Shown here piece after piece: positions 45,001-54,482 of a DNA stretch of 64,000 nt. Positions within the stretch are counted from its first letter, which is position 1. Every line of letters begins with the position of its first letter. The stretch comes from Karstenula rhodostoma CBS 690.94 (taxonomy: Eukaryota > Ascomycota > Dothideomycetes > Pleosporales > Didymosphaeriaceae): positions 552,256 to 616,255 of the forward strand of contig MU001509.1 in assembly GCA_010093485.1 (NCBI GenBank). The letters run 5' to 3'. The notes under the pieces were generated by a model that saw nothing but the letters and a program-made list of their open reading frames with translations, had not been told where the DNA came from and did not search any database. The translations under genes were made by a program, and so were the position numbers.

Positions 45001-46490
45001 GAAATTTTACACAGGAAAGGCTCAATAAAAGGCGGAACGCCAAAGACCTCCGTCGCATGAAGCTCGATCAGGTCACTCAGCTTGATTTCAACGACGAGAC
45101 CGACATTGGCCTCGACGACAAGGACCCTGAGCGTTCTTTCCTGAACGATGTCCAAAATTTTATCTTCAAACAAGCGGCCAAGCTTGAAAAAACGCTAGCT
45201 GATCTGGGACTGCCTGACCCATCTAATGCTGCAAGCAAAAGATCTGACAGTGACACTGCGAGGTATGGTCTGGCAGACGGTATTGCCAAGATCTCAGCAC
45301 AGGCGCTCGAGACGTTCATCGAGCTCTGCCTCACCAAGTACGACAGGTCCAAAGTTCAGCCAGGCCACGCTGTAGGCGCGATTGGTGCCCAGTCGATTGG
45401 AGAGCCGGGTACCCAGATGACGCTAAAGACTTTCCATTTTGCTGGTGTCGCGGGTATGTCTATCACCCAAGGTGTTCCCCGTATCAAGGAAATCATCAAC
45501 GCTTCCAGCGCCATCTCCACTCCCGTCATCGCATGTCAACTGTCCAACCCGGACTTGGAATCCGCCGCGAGAATCGTCAAAGCTCGTGTGGAAAAGACGT
45601 ACTTGAAAGATATCATTACTTACATTGAAGACATTTGGCATCCAGATGGTTCCGCGCGCATCAACATGGGTCTCTGCGAGGAAACCATCAGGAGTCTTTC
45701 GCTCGATCTTCACGACCACGACATCATCTCCGGCATCAACAAGCACAAGCCACTAAAATGGGGCAAAGCCGGCGCCAAAGTCACCATCAAGAACGGCAAG
45801 ACGGTCACCATCTCCATTGCCGACCCGAAGTTCGAGAAGAAGCCTGCTGCCAAGACAAAAACAATACAGAAGGAGCACTTTGAGCGCGTCCAGCAGGTCA
45901 AGACCCTCGTCCTGGACGCGGTTATCAAAGGCTTCCCCGACTGCGTACGTGCCATCATCAAGAAGGAAACATCCCCCAACGAACGTGGAAACTACGAGTG
46001 CCAGCTCCTGGTCGAAGGCTACGGCCTGAAGGACTGCCTGACCACGCCCGGCATCGAGCCCTACCAGACAAAGTCCAACCACGTCATGGAGGTCAACCAG
46101 GTCCTCGGCATCGAAGCCGCGCGCGCGACCATCGCCGCGGAAATCGGCTCCGTCATGGGCTCCATGGACATCGATCCCCGCCACATGGCGCTGCTCGCGG
46201 ATGTCATGACGTTCAAGGGCGCGGTGTTCGGTATCACGCGCTTCGGTCTGCAGAAGACGAGGGACAGCGTCCTCCAGCTTGCGAGTTTCGAGAAGACGCC
46301 CGACCATCTGTTTGAGGCGGCGGCCAAGGGCAAGATCGACAATATCGACGGTGTGTCCGAGTGCATCATCATGGGGCAGAGCGTCAAGCTCGGCACGGGC
46401 TCCATGGAGGTGTATCGGCCGCTGGAGTTCCAGGAGGGGGACATCAAGGCTAAGCCGACCATGTTTGAGACGGGGTGGGACGCGTTGTAG
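42036..46490 (+). CDS. RPC1: RNA polymerase III largest subunit (RPC1/C160)
   Basis: Single exon, 1484 residues, close to yeast C160 (1460). The start at ATG 42036 (MATATATVTATEARHAKEQ) is preferred over in-phase upstream leader. The clamp zinc site is C86-x2-C89 ... C96-x2-H99 (CTTCGEGLNECNGHFGH). A second CPYC site follows near residue 178. GKRVDFSGRTVIGPDPNL and NRQPSLHR mark the core. The catalytic Mg motif NADFDGDEMNLHVPQ has its three Asp at 527, 529 and 531. The bridge helix and trigger loop lie in the middle and C-terminal parts (GAIGAQSIGEPGTQMTLKTFHFAG). The RKEPTSP-like C-terminal tail repeats of Pol II are absent, which with the pattern of motifs assigns it to Pol III. It makes tRNA, 5S rRNA and other small RNAs in the nucleus. 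Confidence 0.96.
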   Translation: MATATATVTATEARHAKEQVVDKIPARIKHIQFGIYSNPDVVNQAVLEVSDRNVYDLTTTSDNARSLTENGPMDTRMGISTKIGKCTTCGEGLNECNGHFGHIKLALPAFHVGYLKHIIEVLNCICKDCSRVLLDVPERRKHLRTMRRPGMDNLQRTAHAKKIMEECRKRKHCPYCGALNGTVRKVPGHPLKVIHNRYDAFLRSTAKSKKTPLGRKEFEQSFETARAANNEIDKNFKKAVDDMHPLRTLNLFKKISPEDCTLLAMVPEDARPEMLIWEYMPVPPVAIRPSVMQEAGATEDDITNKIGDICHISSIIRAGLARGFPVQMLMEQWDFLQLQIAMYINSETPGLKQQGLQKTMRGFCQRLKGKGGRFRQNLSGKRVDFSGRTVIGPDPNLAVDEVAVPQRVAKNLTYPEKVTRYNMVKMQKLVKTGPFVHPGANNIIKLNGRSMALSILARDTTGQKLKDASERLQIGDIVERHLEDGDIVLFNRQPSLHRLSILSHRAKIRPWRTFRLNECACNPYNADFDGDEMNLHVPQTEEARTEATELMGVKYNLATPKNGTPLIAAIQDFITAAYQLSSKNNFFDRGTFTQICNYMFAGDGAFDPSTGKMHAIELPPPTVLKPQALWTGKQVWGVLMRPFKDYGGRDKPVLVNLEARCKQFKAKAGVADDLNEDDAFLVIRNSEVMCGCFDKATVGDGKKDSVFYVIMRDFGEDYAVHAMNRLAKVSARWLTNNGFSLGINDVTPGDRLNQKKQALIDKAYAECDVLIKQYKAGTIERMPGCDALTSMENKIGGILSAVRAAAGEVCFEELSRWNAPLLMAKCGSKGSNINVSQMVASVGQQMIGGARVADGFQHRTLPHFPKAARQPVSKGFVSNSFFSGLTPPEFIFHAMSGREGLVDTAVKTAETGYMSRRLMKSLEDLSKQYDNTVSNSSGTVVQFQYGADDLDPVDMEGKAAPVNFVRTFTHAVTITWNNAIPSLTPNAVRNFTQERLNKRRNAKDLRRMKLDQVTQLDFNDETDIGLDDKDPERSFLNDVQNFIFKQAAKLEKTLADLGLPDPSNAASKRSDSDTARYGLADGIAKISAQALETFIELCLTKYDRSKVQPGHAVGAIGAQSIGEPGTQMTLKTFHFAGVAGMSITQGVPRIKEIINASSAISTPVIACQLSNPDLESAARIVKARVEKTYLKDIITYIEDIWHPDGSARINMGLCEETIRSLSLDLHDHDIISGINKHKPLKWGKAGAKVTIKNGKTVTISIADPKFEKKPAAKTKTIQKEHFERVQQVKTLVLDAVIKGFPDCVRAIIKKETSPNERGNYECQLLVEGYGLKDCLTTPGIEPYQTKSNHVMEVNQVLGIEAARATIAAEIGSVMGSMDIDPRHMALLADVMTFKGAVFGITRFGLQKTRDSVLQLASFEKTPDHLFEAAAKGKIDNIDGVSECIIMGQSVKLGTGSMEVYRPLEFQEGDIKAKPTMFETGWDAL

Positions 46491-46814
46491 GGTGTATGTG
46501 TATGATGCATGATGGTACGGCGTTGTTTGGGTCTGGGCGGTTATTCTGCCTTTTGCATAGCGACGGATATCTAATTCGGTTCGAATCGAAGAAAGAGCAT
46601 ACGAATATAAAAATTACATCTCGCCTTTACTCCCTTGCTCCAAACCCCGCACGGCTGTCTGATATAGCCTTTCCTCCTCGCTGCGGTGCTCAACTAGCTA
46701 GTCAAGTTCAAGCCCATGCATGTCCGCCGTATCCCATTTTATCTATCGTACATCCCACACCCCCTATTTATCCCTATTCGCACCCATTACCCCTACCTAA
46801 CCAAACCAAACCAC
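46491..46814. terminator. Convergent 3' region, RPC1 / long-tailed transporter
   Basis: A 324-bp spacer between two converging genes must hold both transcription ends. It is C/A/T-rich, with several TATCTA and ATACATAT-like stretches. No other feature seen. Confidence 0.4.
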
Positions 46815-49400
46815 CTAATGCCCCCTCCCCGCATCCCTCGCCAACCGATGGCTAAAACTGCTACTCCTCGACCCCGCCCCCCTCACCACCGCCCTCCCAT
46901 CCCCCCCAATAACAACCCTCTCTCCCTCCCCCAGCACAACCCCCGACCGCCCCAGAACCTCCCGCATCTGCGCCTCCACGCTGTCGGGCAGATACACGAG
47001 CGCGCCTTCGGACTCGTACGCCGAAGGCGACGGCGCCGCCATGCCGATGCCGTCGGGGAGGTACGTGGTGCGATTTGAAGCTGAGCGCGTGAGGCCCTGC
47101 GGCGGCGGGATGGGGATGGGGATGGGGATGCGGGGATGCGAGAAGGAGAGGGAAGACTGGGAGTGTGCGGTGTAGGTTGAGCGTGTGGAGTCGCGGCTGG
47201 GGACGCGGAGGGGGTGGGGCGCGTAGGCGGAGGCGGCCCAGTTAGGGTCTGAGTGGGCCGAGTGGGCCGAGGTGTACGAGGGGGCGTGGTCGTGGTCGTC
47301 TGGGAGGCGGGGACGGGCGTTGTCGCCGCGCGAGGAGACGGCCGTGGTGCCTGTGCCTGTGGAGCTGCGGCGCGCGGCGTGCTGCTGGGCGAGGCGCTTT
47401 TCGCTGAGCGAGGAGCGCGTGGCTGGGGAGTCGTGCGAGGGCGACATGGCTTGTCCGATTGCGGCGGCCGTGTCGGGCGTGTTGTTGCGCCCTTGGGTGC
47501 CGCCGCTGTCGCCGCCTTTTGTTTTCTCGTGCTGTGGGCCCCCGCTGCCTTCGAGCGTCGTGCCGCTCCCGCTGCCCATGAGCTGCACGTAGCGCTGGTG
47601 CCAGTCGCTCTGCTCGTAGGCGAATGGCGCGTCGCCCTTTTTGCCGAACCAGAGCGGCTCCGAGAGGCTGATTTTGACCACGGCGAGCCAGGGGTTCGAG
47701 GGCCCTTCGTTGGCGAGATGGAACAGCACGTCGACTTCTTCGAGGGAGCGGTATGCGGTTTCTGGGTAGAAGAAGTAGACGAGGGGGATGATGGCGAAGT
47801 TTGTGGCGGCGAAGATGGTGTAGGTGCGCCAGGTGATGTTGTGGAAGGCGATGGGACCGATGAAGACGACGCTGTTAGGTATCAGTATGGATGTCGAGAA
47901 AGGTAGGGTAGGGTATGACTTACACAAAGTTGAACAGCCAATTTGCGCTCGTGGAGAGCGCATTCGCAGGCCCGCGGATCCGCAGCGGCACCACCTCGAC
48001 CTGGTACAGCCACGCCATGCCCTGCCAGCCCATGGCGAAGAAGAAAAGATACCCGAACAGGAACACCGTCTGCGCGATGTTTGTCCCTTGCACGCCACGG
48101 TCTTGCCAGAGATACCCCAGCACCGTCAGCAACACCATGCACACGCACATGCCGGTCGCGCCGAACAGCATCAACCACCGTCTCCCCCAGAACCGATCGA
48201 TGCCCACCACCGCCGTGAAACTCGAGAGGAAGTAGAAGCTCGCGGCGCACGCACCCAGCAGCCGCGCGAGCCACCCCGCGTACGAGTACTGTGTGTACAT
48301 CATCAACGCAAGATATTGGAGTGCCAGATTGATGCCGCTCATCTGCTGGAACACCTGCACGCCGTACGCTAGCACCATGCGGTGAAAGTTGCGGCGCTCG
48401 CGGTTGCTCGTCATGGAGCTGGCAGACCCCTTGGCCATGACGAGGATCGCGTCCTTGATCTGCAGGAACTCGTCGCGGATCTCGGGGCCGGCGATGTCTT
48501 CGTCGTTGAGTGCGGAGAGGACGCGGAGGGCTTCGTCTTCGCGGCCGGTTAGGATGAGCCAGCGGGGGGACTCGGGCATGAACTTTGCAGTGTTAGCTGT
48601 GGGATCCTTGGTCCTGGGCGGGTGAATGGCTTACTATCAGGATTGCGAAGGCGACGAGCGCGAAGATGATCTGGAAGGCGATGGGGACGCGCCATGCGGC
48701 GGCGAAGCTGGAGACGTAGGCAAAGCCGAAGACGACCCAGTAGGAGAGGGCGAGACCGAACGCGATGAAGGCGCCGGCGGAAATCATGAGGATCGTGCCT
48801 TTGCGGTGGGACTTGACACACTCGGCTTGGTAGGCGGGGACGGTCGCCGTGGTGAAGCCATTGCCTGTAGCGCGTGTCAGGATTCAGTTCAAGCTAAAAG
48901 GCGAGCATGTAACGGACCAAAGCCAGCGATGGCGCGGCCAGCAATGAACTGGCCAAAACTATACGAGGACGACTGGATGATCTCTCCGGTGACCCAGAAC
49001 GTCAGGCCCATCATCAGCGTCTTCTTCCGTCCCAAGATGTCACCCACGAAAATGGTGAGTATGGCTGAGACGAAACATCCTAAATTCCACGTTCCAACCA
49101 CGGCACCTACACTCGTCAGTATGTACTCGCCCCTTGATACGTATCCAACCTAAACTCACCTTGCACCAGTGCATTATGATACGAATCGTTGTTGATTGTA
49201 TCGACGTGCGGAAATCTCTGTAAAAAAGCCGGCACCGTCAACAGCCCTCCCATCACACCTTGCGCATAACCAAAGCATCTAAACCGTCAGTCCCGCGCAT
49301 CGACAAAGCCCACCGCGTAGACTTACAAGAAACACAACCCGCACACCAAACTGATCGCCGACATCAAACTCTTTCCCCGCAACCCCAGATACGGTGCCAT
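46815..49400 (-). CDS. Sugar-porter MFS transporter with 230-residue cytosolic tail
   Basis: Exons 49400-49327, 49278-49160, 49106-48918, 48864-48635, 48582-47924 and 47871-46815 join in frame to 775 residues. Signatures: FGYAQGVMGGLLTVPAF, GDILGRKKTLMMG, AYQAECVKSHRKG, PESPRWLILTGRE, QVFQQMSGINLALQYLAL, DRFWGRRWLML, EVVPLRIRGPANA and YPETAYRSLEEVDVLF. Typical sugar porters end about 40 residues after this last motif. Here a further 230 residues follow, rich in Ser, Thr, Pro and His and with a Pro-Ile repeat (IPIPIPIPPP). Long tails of this kind occur in yeast glucose sensors Snf3/Rgt2, where they signal to the nucleus, but I see no Snf3 tail motif. Sensor function is a hypothesis only. The protein is otherwise a probable hexose-type transporter. 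Confidence 0.88.
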
Positions 49401-50004
49401 GAATGCTAGAACAACAGTCGAACGTCTGAGCTCAGTCTGCACCAAAGCTTCGCAGCTCGTTCTATTCTATACAGATGGTGTGTGTGAAAGCCAACCTCAC
49501 CCGCAGCCCGCTGGCACATAGCTGCCGCCGCCGTCTCCATACGTCACCGTCCTCGGCATCCCCGTCTAAAACCAACTTGTCAAGTCCTTCCACCGGCCTC
49601 CAGTCTCGACAGAGTTTGGAAGGAACCGTTGGTACGCGCGGTAGTGGGCGCGTTAGTGGGAGGTACCCTGCACATTGGCCCGCGCTTGTGGAGCCGCAAC
49701 GTGCGATTTGTCTCGATCTTGATGTCATCTGCTTTAGCGCGCATCTGTGCAGCGGGATGCCCACACGACGCGTCGAACATGGTCTGGCCGCCGATCTGCA
49801 GAGGCAGAGGCAGATGCGAGGGCGATTGGCGATTGGCGAGTTCGGCAGGCGGCGCGAATCCTGCGTGTCTTGTTATTTGTGGTGGGAGCGGAACGGTTCT
49901 CCACCCCCCGGGTCTACCCATGTCAGTACTGGATTGCAAAGATGGTGATCGTAGGGTGAGGACACGGTGGAAGAGACGGCGTGAGAGAGGAGAAAAAGGG
50001 TATT
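49401..50004. promoter_or_regulatory. Upstream region of long-tailed transporter
   Basis: The 600-bp stretch between this gene and the GUF1 stop holds the transporter promoter and GUF1 3' region. Open frames here overlap in many phases and are not genes. Confidence 0.45.
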
Positions 50005-51972
50005 TTATTTGGACAAAAACTTCTGGAACGCTTCCTGCTCGATGACGACGCTGCCGACGGCCCTCAGCTTCTTGCGGCCCTCCTTCTGCTTCTCGAGCAG
50101 CTTCCGCCTGCGACTGACGTCGCTGGCGTGCAGTTTCGCAAGCACGTCCTTCCGGAAGGGCTTGATCGTTGCGCGCGCCACGATGCGTTTGCCAACGGCG
50201 GCTTGGATCACGACTTCAAACATCTGCCGGTCGACGTGCTCCTTGAATTTCTCGACCCAGGACCGGCCCACGCGGTCTACTTGGCTCGTGTGCAGAACAC
50301 GAGATACGGCGTCTACGGGTGCGCCGTTGACGAGAAGGTTAAGCTTGACGATGGAGGAGCGGTGGTAGCCGGAATCTTCGTAGTCGAGAGACGCGTAACC
50401 CTTTGTCCCGCCCTTCAATTTACCGAAGAAGTCGTCTACCAGGTGCGAGAGAGGGAGGTCGTACTTCAAGATGACCTGCGTAGCGGTGAAAAAGGTGAGT
50501 TCTTTTTGTTCGCCACGGTTGGCTTCACAGAGCTTGATTACCTCGCCGAGATATTCCTCAGGCAGGGTAATGGTGGTGAGAACGTAAGGCTCGTGCACCT
50601 CCATGACCTTGAGATGCGCTTGGTCTTGATCGGGGAAGTCGTTGGGATTCGTGACGATCTCCTCTTTGCCATCCCTGTAGACCACCTTGAATGGGACCGA
50701 GGGCGGCGTGATGATGATATTCGCACCGTGTTCCTGACGTAACCGGTCTTCAAAGACAGAGCAGTGCAATGTACCGAGAAAGCCAAGACGCCAGCCAGCC
50801 CCAAGGGCGTCGGATGACTCTTTCTGCAGGGTGACGCTTCGGTCGTTCAAGATGATCTGGTTAATGCTTTCTTCGAGAAACTCATGCTTGTCCTGGTCTG
50901 TCGGGAAAGCGGCCACGAAGACCATGCTCTTCGGCTCCTCGAAACCCGGCAGAGGCTGTACGAGCTTCTCGGAACCCAGCGTAGTGTACGTGTCGCCCAC
51001 CTTTGCCTCCTGCGAGCGCTTCATGCCGGGGTTGAAGTAGATGTAGCCGACTTGTCCGGCCCGCAGTACCGTCTGCGGGGTCTGGTCGGGGTACATGATG
51101 CCGACTTCGCCCACAATGTACTTCAGGCCTGTCGCGAAGGAGCGTATCGTGTCTCCGGGGCGCACCTGGCCGTCGAAGACTCGCACCAGCAGGATCACGC
51201 CCTTGTACACATCGTACCACGAGTCGACGAGCAGCAGGCGGAGGTGTCCGTTCAGGTCACCGACAGGCGCGGGTATGTGCGTGATGACTTGCGGAAGCAA
51301 TGCCTCTACGTTCTTTCCCGTCTTGGCGGAGACGAGGACGGCGGCGTCGGGGTCGAGCTCGAAGGTTTCGCGCATCTGCTCCAGCACGCGGGGCGGGTCG
51401 GCGTGGGGGAGGTCGACCTTGTTCAGCACGGGCACCAGCGTCAGGCCCTGGGAGAAGGCGAGGTAGAAGTTGGCGACGGTCTGGGCCTGCACGCCCTGGC
51501 TGGCATCGACGAGGATGAGGGCGCCGCCGCAGCTGGCGTAGCTCCTGGCCACCTCGGCGCGGAAGTCGACGTGGCCGGGCGTGTCGACCAGGTGCAGCAG
51601 GTAGTCGTCGCCCCCGTGGTTGTAGATCATGGTGCACGTCTGCGCCTTGACGGTGATGCCGCGTTCGCGCTCGACGTCCAGCCGGTCGAGGAACTGCTTG
51701 TTGCCGCCGGGCTGGATGGTGCCCGTCAGCTCGAGCAGGCGGTCCGACAGTGTGCTCTTGCCATGGTCGACGTGGGCCACGATGCAGAAGTTGCGGTAGC
51801 GCTCGATGGGGATGTCGGCGATGCGTTTCTCGAGCTCGGATTGCGCGCGGAAAGCCTGCGCGTAGCTGCGTGCCAGCAAGGGGAGGCGCTCAAGGGCAGT
51901 GCAATTGGGGCGCACGGCGCGGCCCGGCCAACTGCGCAGTAGCCTGCTCGCGGTACGGACGCATGGTCGCAT
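50005..51972 (-). CDS. GUF1: Mitochondrial elongation factor 4 (LepA/Guf1)
   Basis: Single exon, 655 residues. The first 50 residues are Arg/Ser/Ala-rich and lack acidic residues ([21 protein letters not shown]), a mitochondrial presequence. The GTPase shows [39 protein letters not shown] and [13 protein letters not shown]-like domains follow. The LepA-specific C-terminus is complete ([19 protein letters not shown]..., [28 protein letters not shown]). Guf1 back-translocates or stabilises stalled mitochondrial ribosomes and matters under stress. Length agrees with fungal Guf1 (about 650). It is divergently arranged with MAD2, 417 bp apart. Confidence 0.96.
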   Translation of the reverse strand: MRPCVRTASRLLRSWPGRAVRPNCTALERLPLLARSYAQAFRAQSELEKRIADIPIERYRNFCIVAHVDHGKSTLSDRLLELTGTIQPGGNKQFLDRLDVERERGITVKAQTCTMIYNHGGDDYLLHLVDTPGHVDFRAEVARSYASCGGALILVDASQGVQAQTVANFYLAFSQGLTLVPVLNKVDLPHADPPRVLEQMRETFELDPDAAVLVSAKTGKNVEALLPQVITHIPAPVGDLNGHLRLLLVDSWYDVYKGVILLVRVFDGQVRPGDTIRSFATGLKYIVGEVGIMYPDQTPQTVLRAGQVGYIYFNPGMKRSQEAKVGDTYTTLGSEKLVQPLPGFEEPKSMVFVAAFPTDQDKHEFLEESINQIILNDRSVTLQKESSDALGAGWRLGFLGTLHCSVFEDRLRQEHGANIIITPPSVPFKVVYRDGKEEIVTNPNDFPDQDQAHLKVMEVHEPYVLTTITLPEEYLGEVIKLCEANRGEQKELTFFTATQVILKYDLPLSHLVDDFFGKLKGGTKGYASLDYEDSGYHRSSIVKLNLLVNGAPVDAVSRVLHTSQVDRVGRSWVEKFKEHVDRQMFEVVIQAAVGKRIVARATIKPFRKDVLAKLHASDVSRRRKLLEKQKEGRKKLRAVGSVVIEQEAFQKFLSK

Positions 51973-52389
51973 GAGTTCGCATGGGACCGTGATGGAATGA
52001 AATGAATGGCTGCAGACCTCCGCGACGCGTAGGGGGAAAAGTTGCTGCGGTGACTGATCTAATCTGATCTAATCTAATCTAATCTAATCTAATCTGATCT
52101 AATCTGATCTGATCTAATCTGATTTTGACTGGGACCACGGAAGAGACGCAGGCTGTTCCGCCCGCCGACAGACCCACCCGCTTCACCTTCATCAAGACCA
52201 CCCAACGTCGTGGACAGCGGCCTGCACCTGAGACGACAACGACTCTGCCTCGGATCGACACACCAGACTGCTTGCACATATCGCCGCGTGGCGTCGCCTC
52301 TTCTGCACCCGTCGTTACCCCGCCAACACGCATATAAACAAAACTTTGTGCAAACCGCTCCGTCGCCTCCACACCCCGCAAACGCAAAC
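51973..52389. promoter_or_regulatory. Divergent promoter GUF1 / MAD2 with pentanucleotide microsatellite and TATA box
   Basis: The 417-bp shared promoter contains a tandem CTAAT/CTGAT-type microsatellite (about 52054-52123) and a TATAAA at 52333-52338, about 52 bp before the MAD2 ATG. Confidence 0.6.
52054..52123. repeat. Pentanucleotide microsatellite (TCTAA / TCTGA units)
   Basis: About fourteen tandem five-base units run TCTAA and TCTGA with no other variants, between GUF1 and MAD2. Variation in unit number could alter spacing between the two promoters. Confidence 0.85.
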
Positions 52390-53485
52390 ATGCCGCAGCC
52401 CAGGACGTCTTCAAAGTCCAAATCTTCCTCGAGCAAAGACTCGTCCAAGGTCCACAAGCTCGCCCTGAAAGGTACATTTCGCCCGCTCCACGTCAGAAGC
52501 TTGGGTGGATTCTGAGAGAGGCCCACCCTGATTTATTCTGTTGCAAGAAGCAGTGCAGCTGACCCACTTCAAGGTTCTTCCAAGGTCGTCAACGAGTTCG
52601 TGAGTCATGCCTACCAATGCGCTATCACGAATCCACGCTAATATCTACCGCAGTTTGAGTACTGTATCAACACCATCCTGTGCGCGATTCCTGACCTTCA
52701 AACTCCTATCATTCCTAACAAACCATAGGTTCCAGCGAGGCGTTTATCCCGCTGAAGACTTTACTGCGTAAGTGCAGATCGCAAAGCACGGCGGAAACAC
52801 TACTAACGATTCCCCAGGGTGAAGAAGTATGGCTTGACCATGATGGTCACGGCGGATGACCAGGTAAAAGCCTACATCAAGAAAATCATGTCGCAGCTCA
52901 AAGACTGGATGTATGGCGGAAAAATATCTAAACTGGTGATTGTCATCACGAGCAAGGAGACAGGCGAGCACGTTGAACGGTGGCAGTTCGATGTGAGTGG
53001 CGCTTCAAAGACGACCCCATCATAGCTAAAACTGGCGCAGGTTCAGATATTCGGCAAAAACTCAAACTCGAAATCGTCCAAGAAGACGAACGACAAGGAG
53101 AACTCAGCGCCAGCGTGGGTCCAAACCACAGTCCTTGTTGCGCCACGGCTAACACAAGATCCAGTGCGGACGCTCCTGAAGAGAAGACAGAAACTGAGAT
53201 TCAAGCTGAAATCCAATCAATTTTCCGCCAGATCACAGCGTCAGTCACCTTCTTGCCGATGCTTGACGGGAATTGCACGTTCAATGTACTTGTCTACGCG
53301 GACGCAGATTCCGAGGTTCCGCTCGAATGGGGCGACAGCGATGCCAAAGAAATCAAGAACGGCGAGAAAGTGCAGTTGCGGAGTTTCAGCACGAGCAATC
53401 ATCGCGTCGACACGCTTGTTAGCTACAGGTGCGTAACCCCACCCACGTTCTGTCACCATCTAACAGCTGCAGGCTCGCGGATTAG
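52390..53485 (+). CDS. MAD2: Spindle assembly checkpoint HORMA protein Mad2
   Basis: Eight exons join in frame to 232 residues: 52390-52471, 52574-52599, 52654-52679, 52729-52767, 52818-52992, 53041-53114, 53165-53428 and 53473-53485. The HORMA fold shows [26 protein letters not shown], then KKYGLTMMVTADDQVKAYI, KISKLVIVITSKETGEHVERWQFDV, and the C-terminal safety belt (LRSFSTSNHRVDTLVSYRLAD). The region between FGKNSN and KTETEIQ, about 30 residues of Ser/Lys/Asp/Glu, is an insertion relative to compact Mad2 proteins. The acceptor of exon 7 has an alternative six bases upstream (ACAAG/ATCCAG) that keeps frame. Mad2 closes around Cdc20 at unattached kinetochores to block anaphase. Two exons are only 26 bases and one is 13. 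Confidence 0.93.
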
Positions 53486-54482
53486 TACGTGCATTGTTTC
53501 TGAAAAGCTTGCATAACTCAGGCCAGCTGTGATTATCTTATCGGGCGTTGGAAAGGTTGGGTAGGCGTACGGGTGTCGATAATGAGCGCCACATGTTTGA
53601 TGTACAAATTTTCTGCTCTGCCACATCGACCGTCGAGCCGTGGAAAGGGATTACCAATGTACAAGACAATTCTCGACAAGGTTTGAGAGGCAGCACGGTT
53701 CCGAGCCGAAGTTGATTGAAGCGATCTCAACGTTTTCAGGCCCAGTCCACCGGCACCATAATCCGTAAGAGATGCTTTCGATCCTGGCTCCTTAAGAATG
53801 GCAGCTCAGCATATGCTGCGCAAGAATAATGTATAGCTTCAGTCGGTCAACATGTCGCTTGCGCGAGTTTCTCTACTACGCTTCAAACCCGCGCCCGTTT
53901 ACGGTGCCGGCAAAGATGTCTCTCAAACTGGGTGCGCAGCCCGCTCGGTTCGTTGGAACTAACGAGCCAGAAAATGCCAACTTGCCCACACGCACCTATA
54001 TTTCGATTTTTAGCCATCCGTTGCGGCCACTTTGCGTTCTGGAATTCCGCTATTGAATCTCCCACATGAGGGTATAGTGGATGATTAGTAGAAATCCATC
54101 GCGTTGTCCGTACACTCCCTCCATCTTAGAAAAAGAGACAGGACTCAACACTTGAACAGATCCGCACCCAAGAACACCGTTGAACTACGCGCGCTAATCA
54201 TACCCATCAACCAGGGAATGTTCCCACTGTTGACCGACGGTGTTGCACTAGGCCAAAATGCATCCTCAGCATTTTACTACATAAATAGCACCCAGTAGTT
54301 TCGACTTCTCGAATTTTTTCCCGCCCACAATCTCACTTCCCGACCCTCCAACCTTAGGTTCTCTCGGAATTCTCTGTGTAGCTTGTCGGCTACCACCAAC
54401 TTAACCTTCTCCTCTGTCATCCGGTGGTGGGTGGGAGGGCGTTTACCAGTGCCTTTTGGCTGTACCGCGTTTCCCCGTTCCG
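53486..54482. other. Intergenic, MAD2 3' region and GT2 promoter
   Basis: No gene recognised. Short open frames at 53829-54056 and 54104-54298 lack features. The last 180 bp before the GT2 ATG are pyrimidine-rich on the plus strand. Confidence 0.45.

Noticed and set aside
46570..46600. GGTTCGAATC, possible tRNA box B
   Set aside because: No A box, no acceptor-stem pairing, in the RPC1 3' region.
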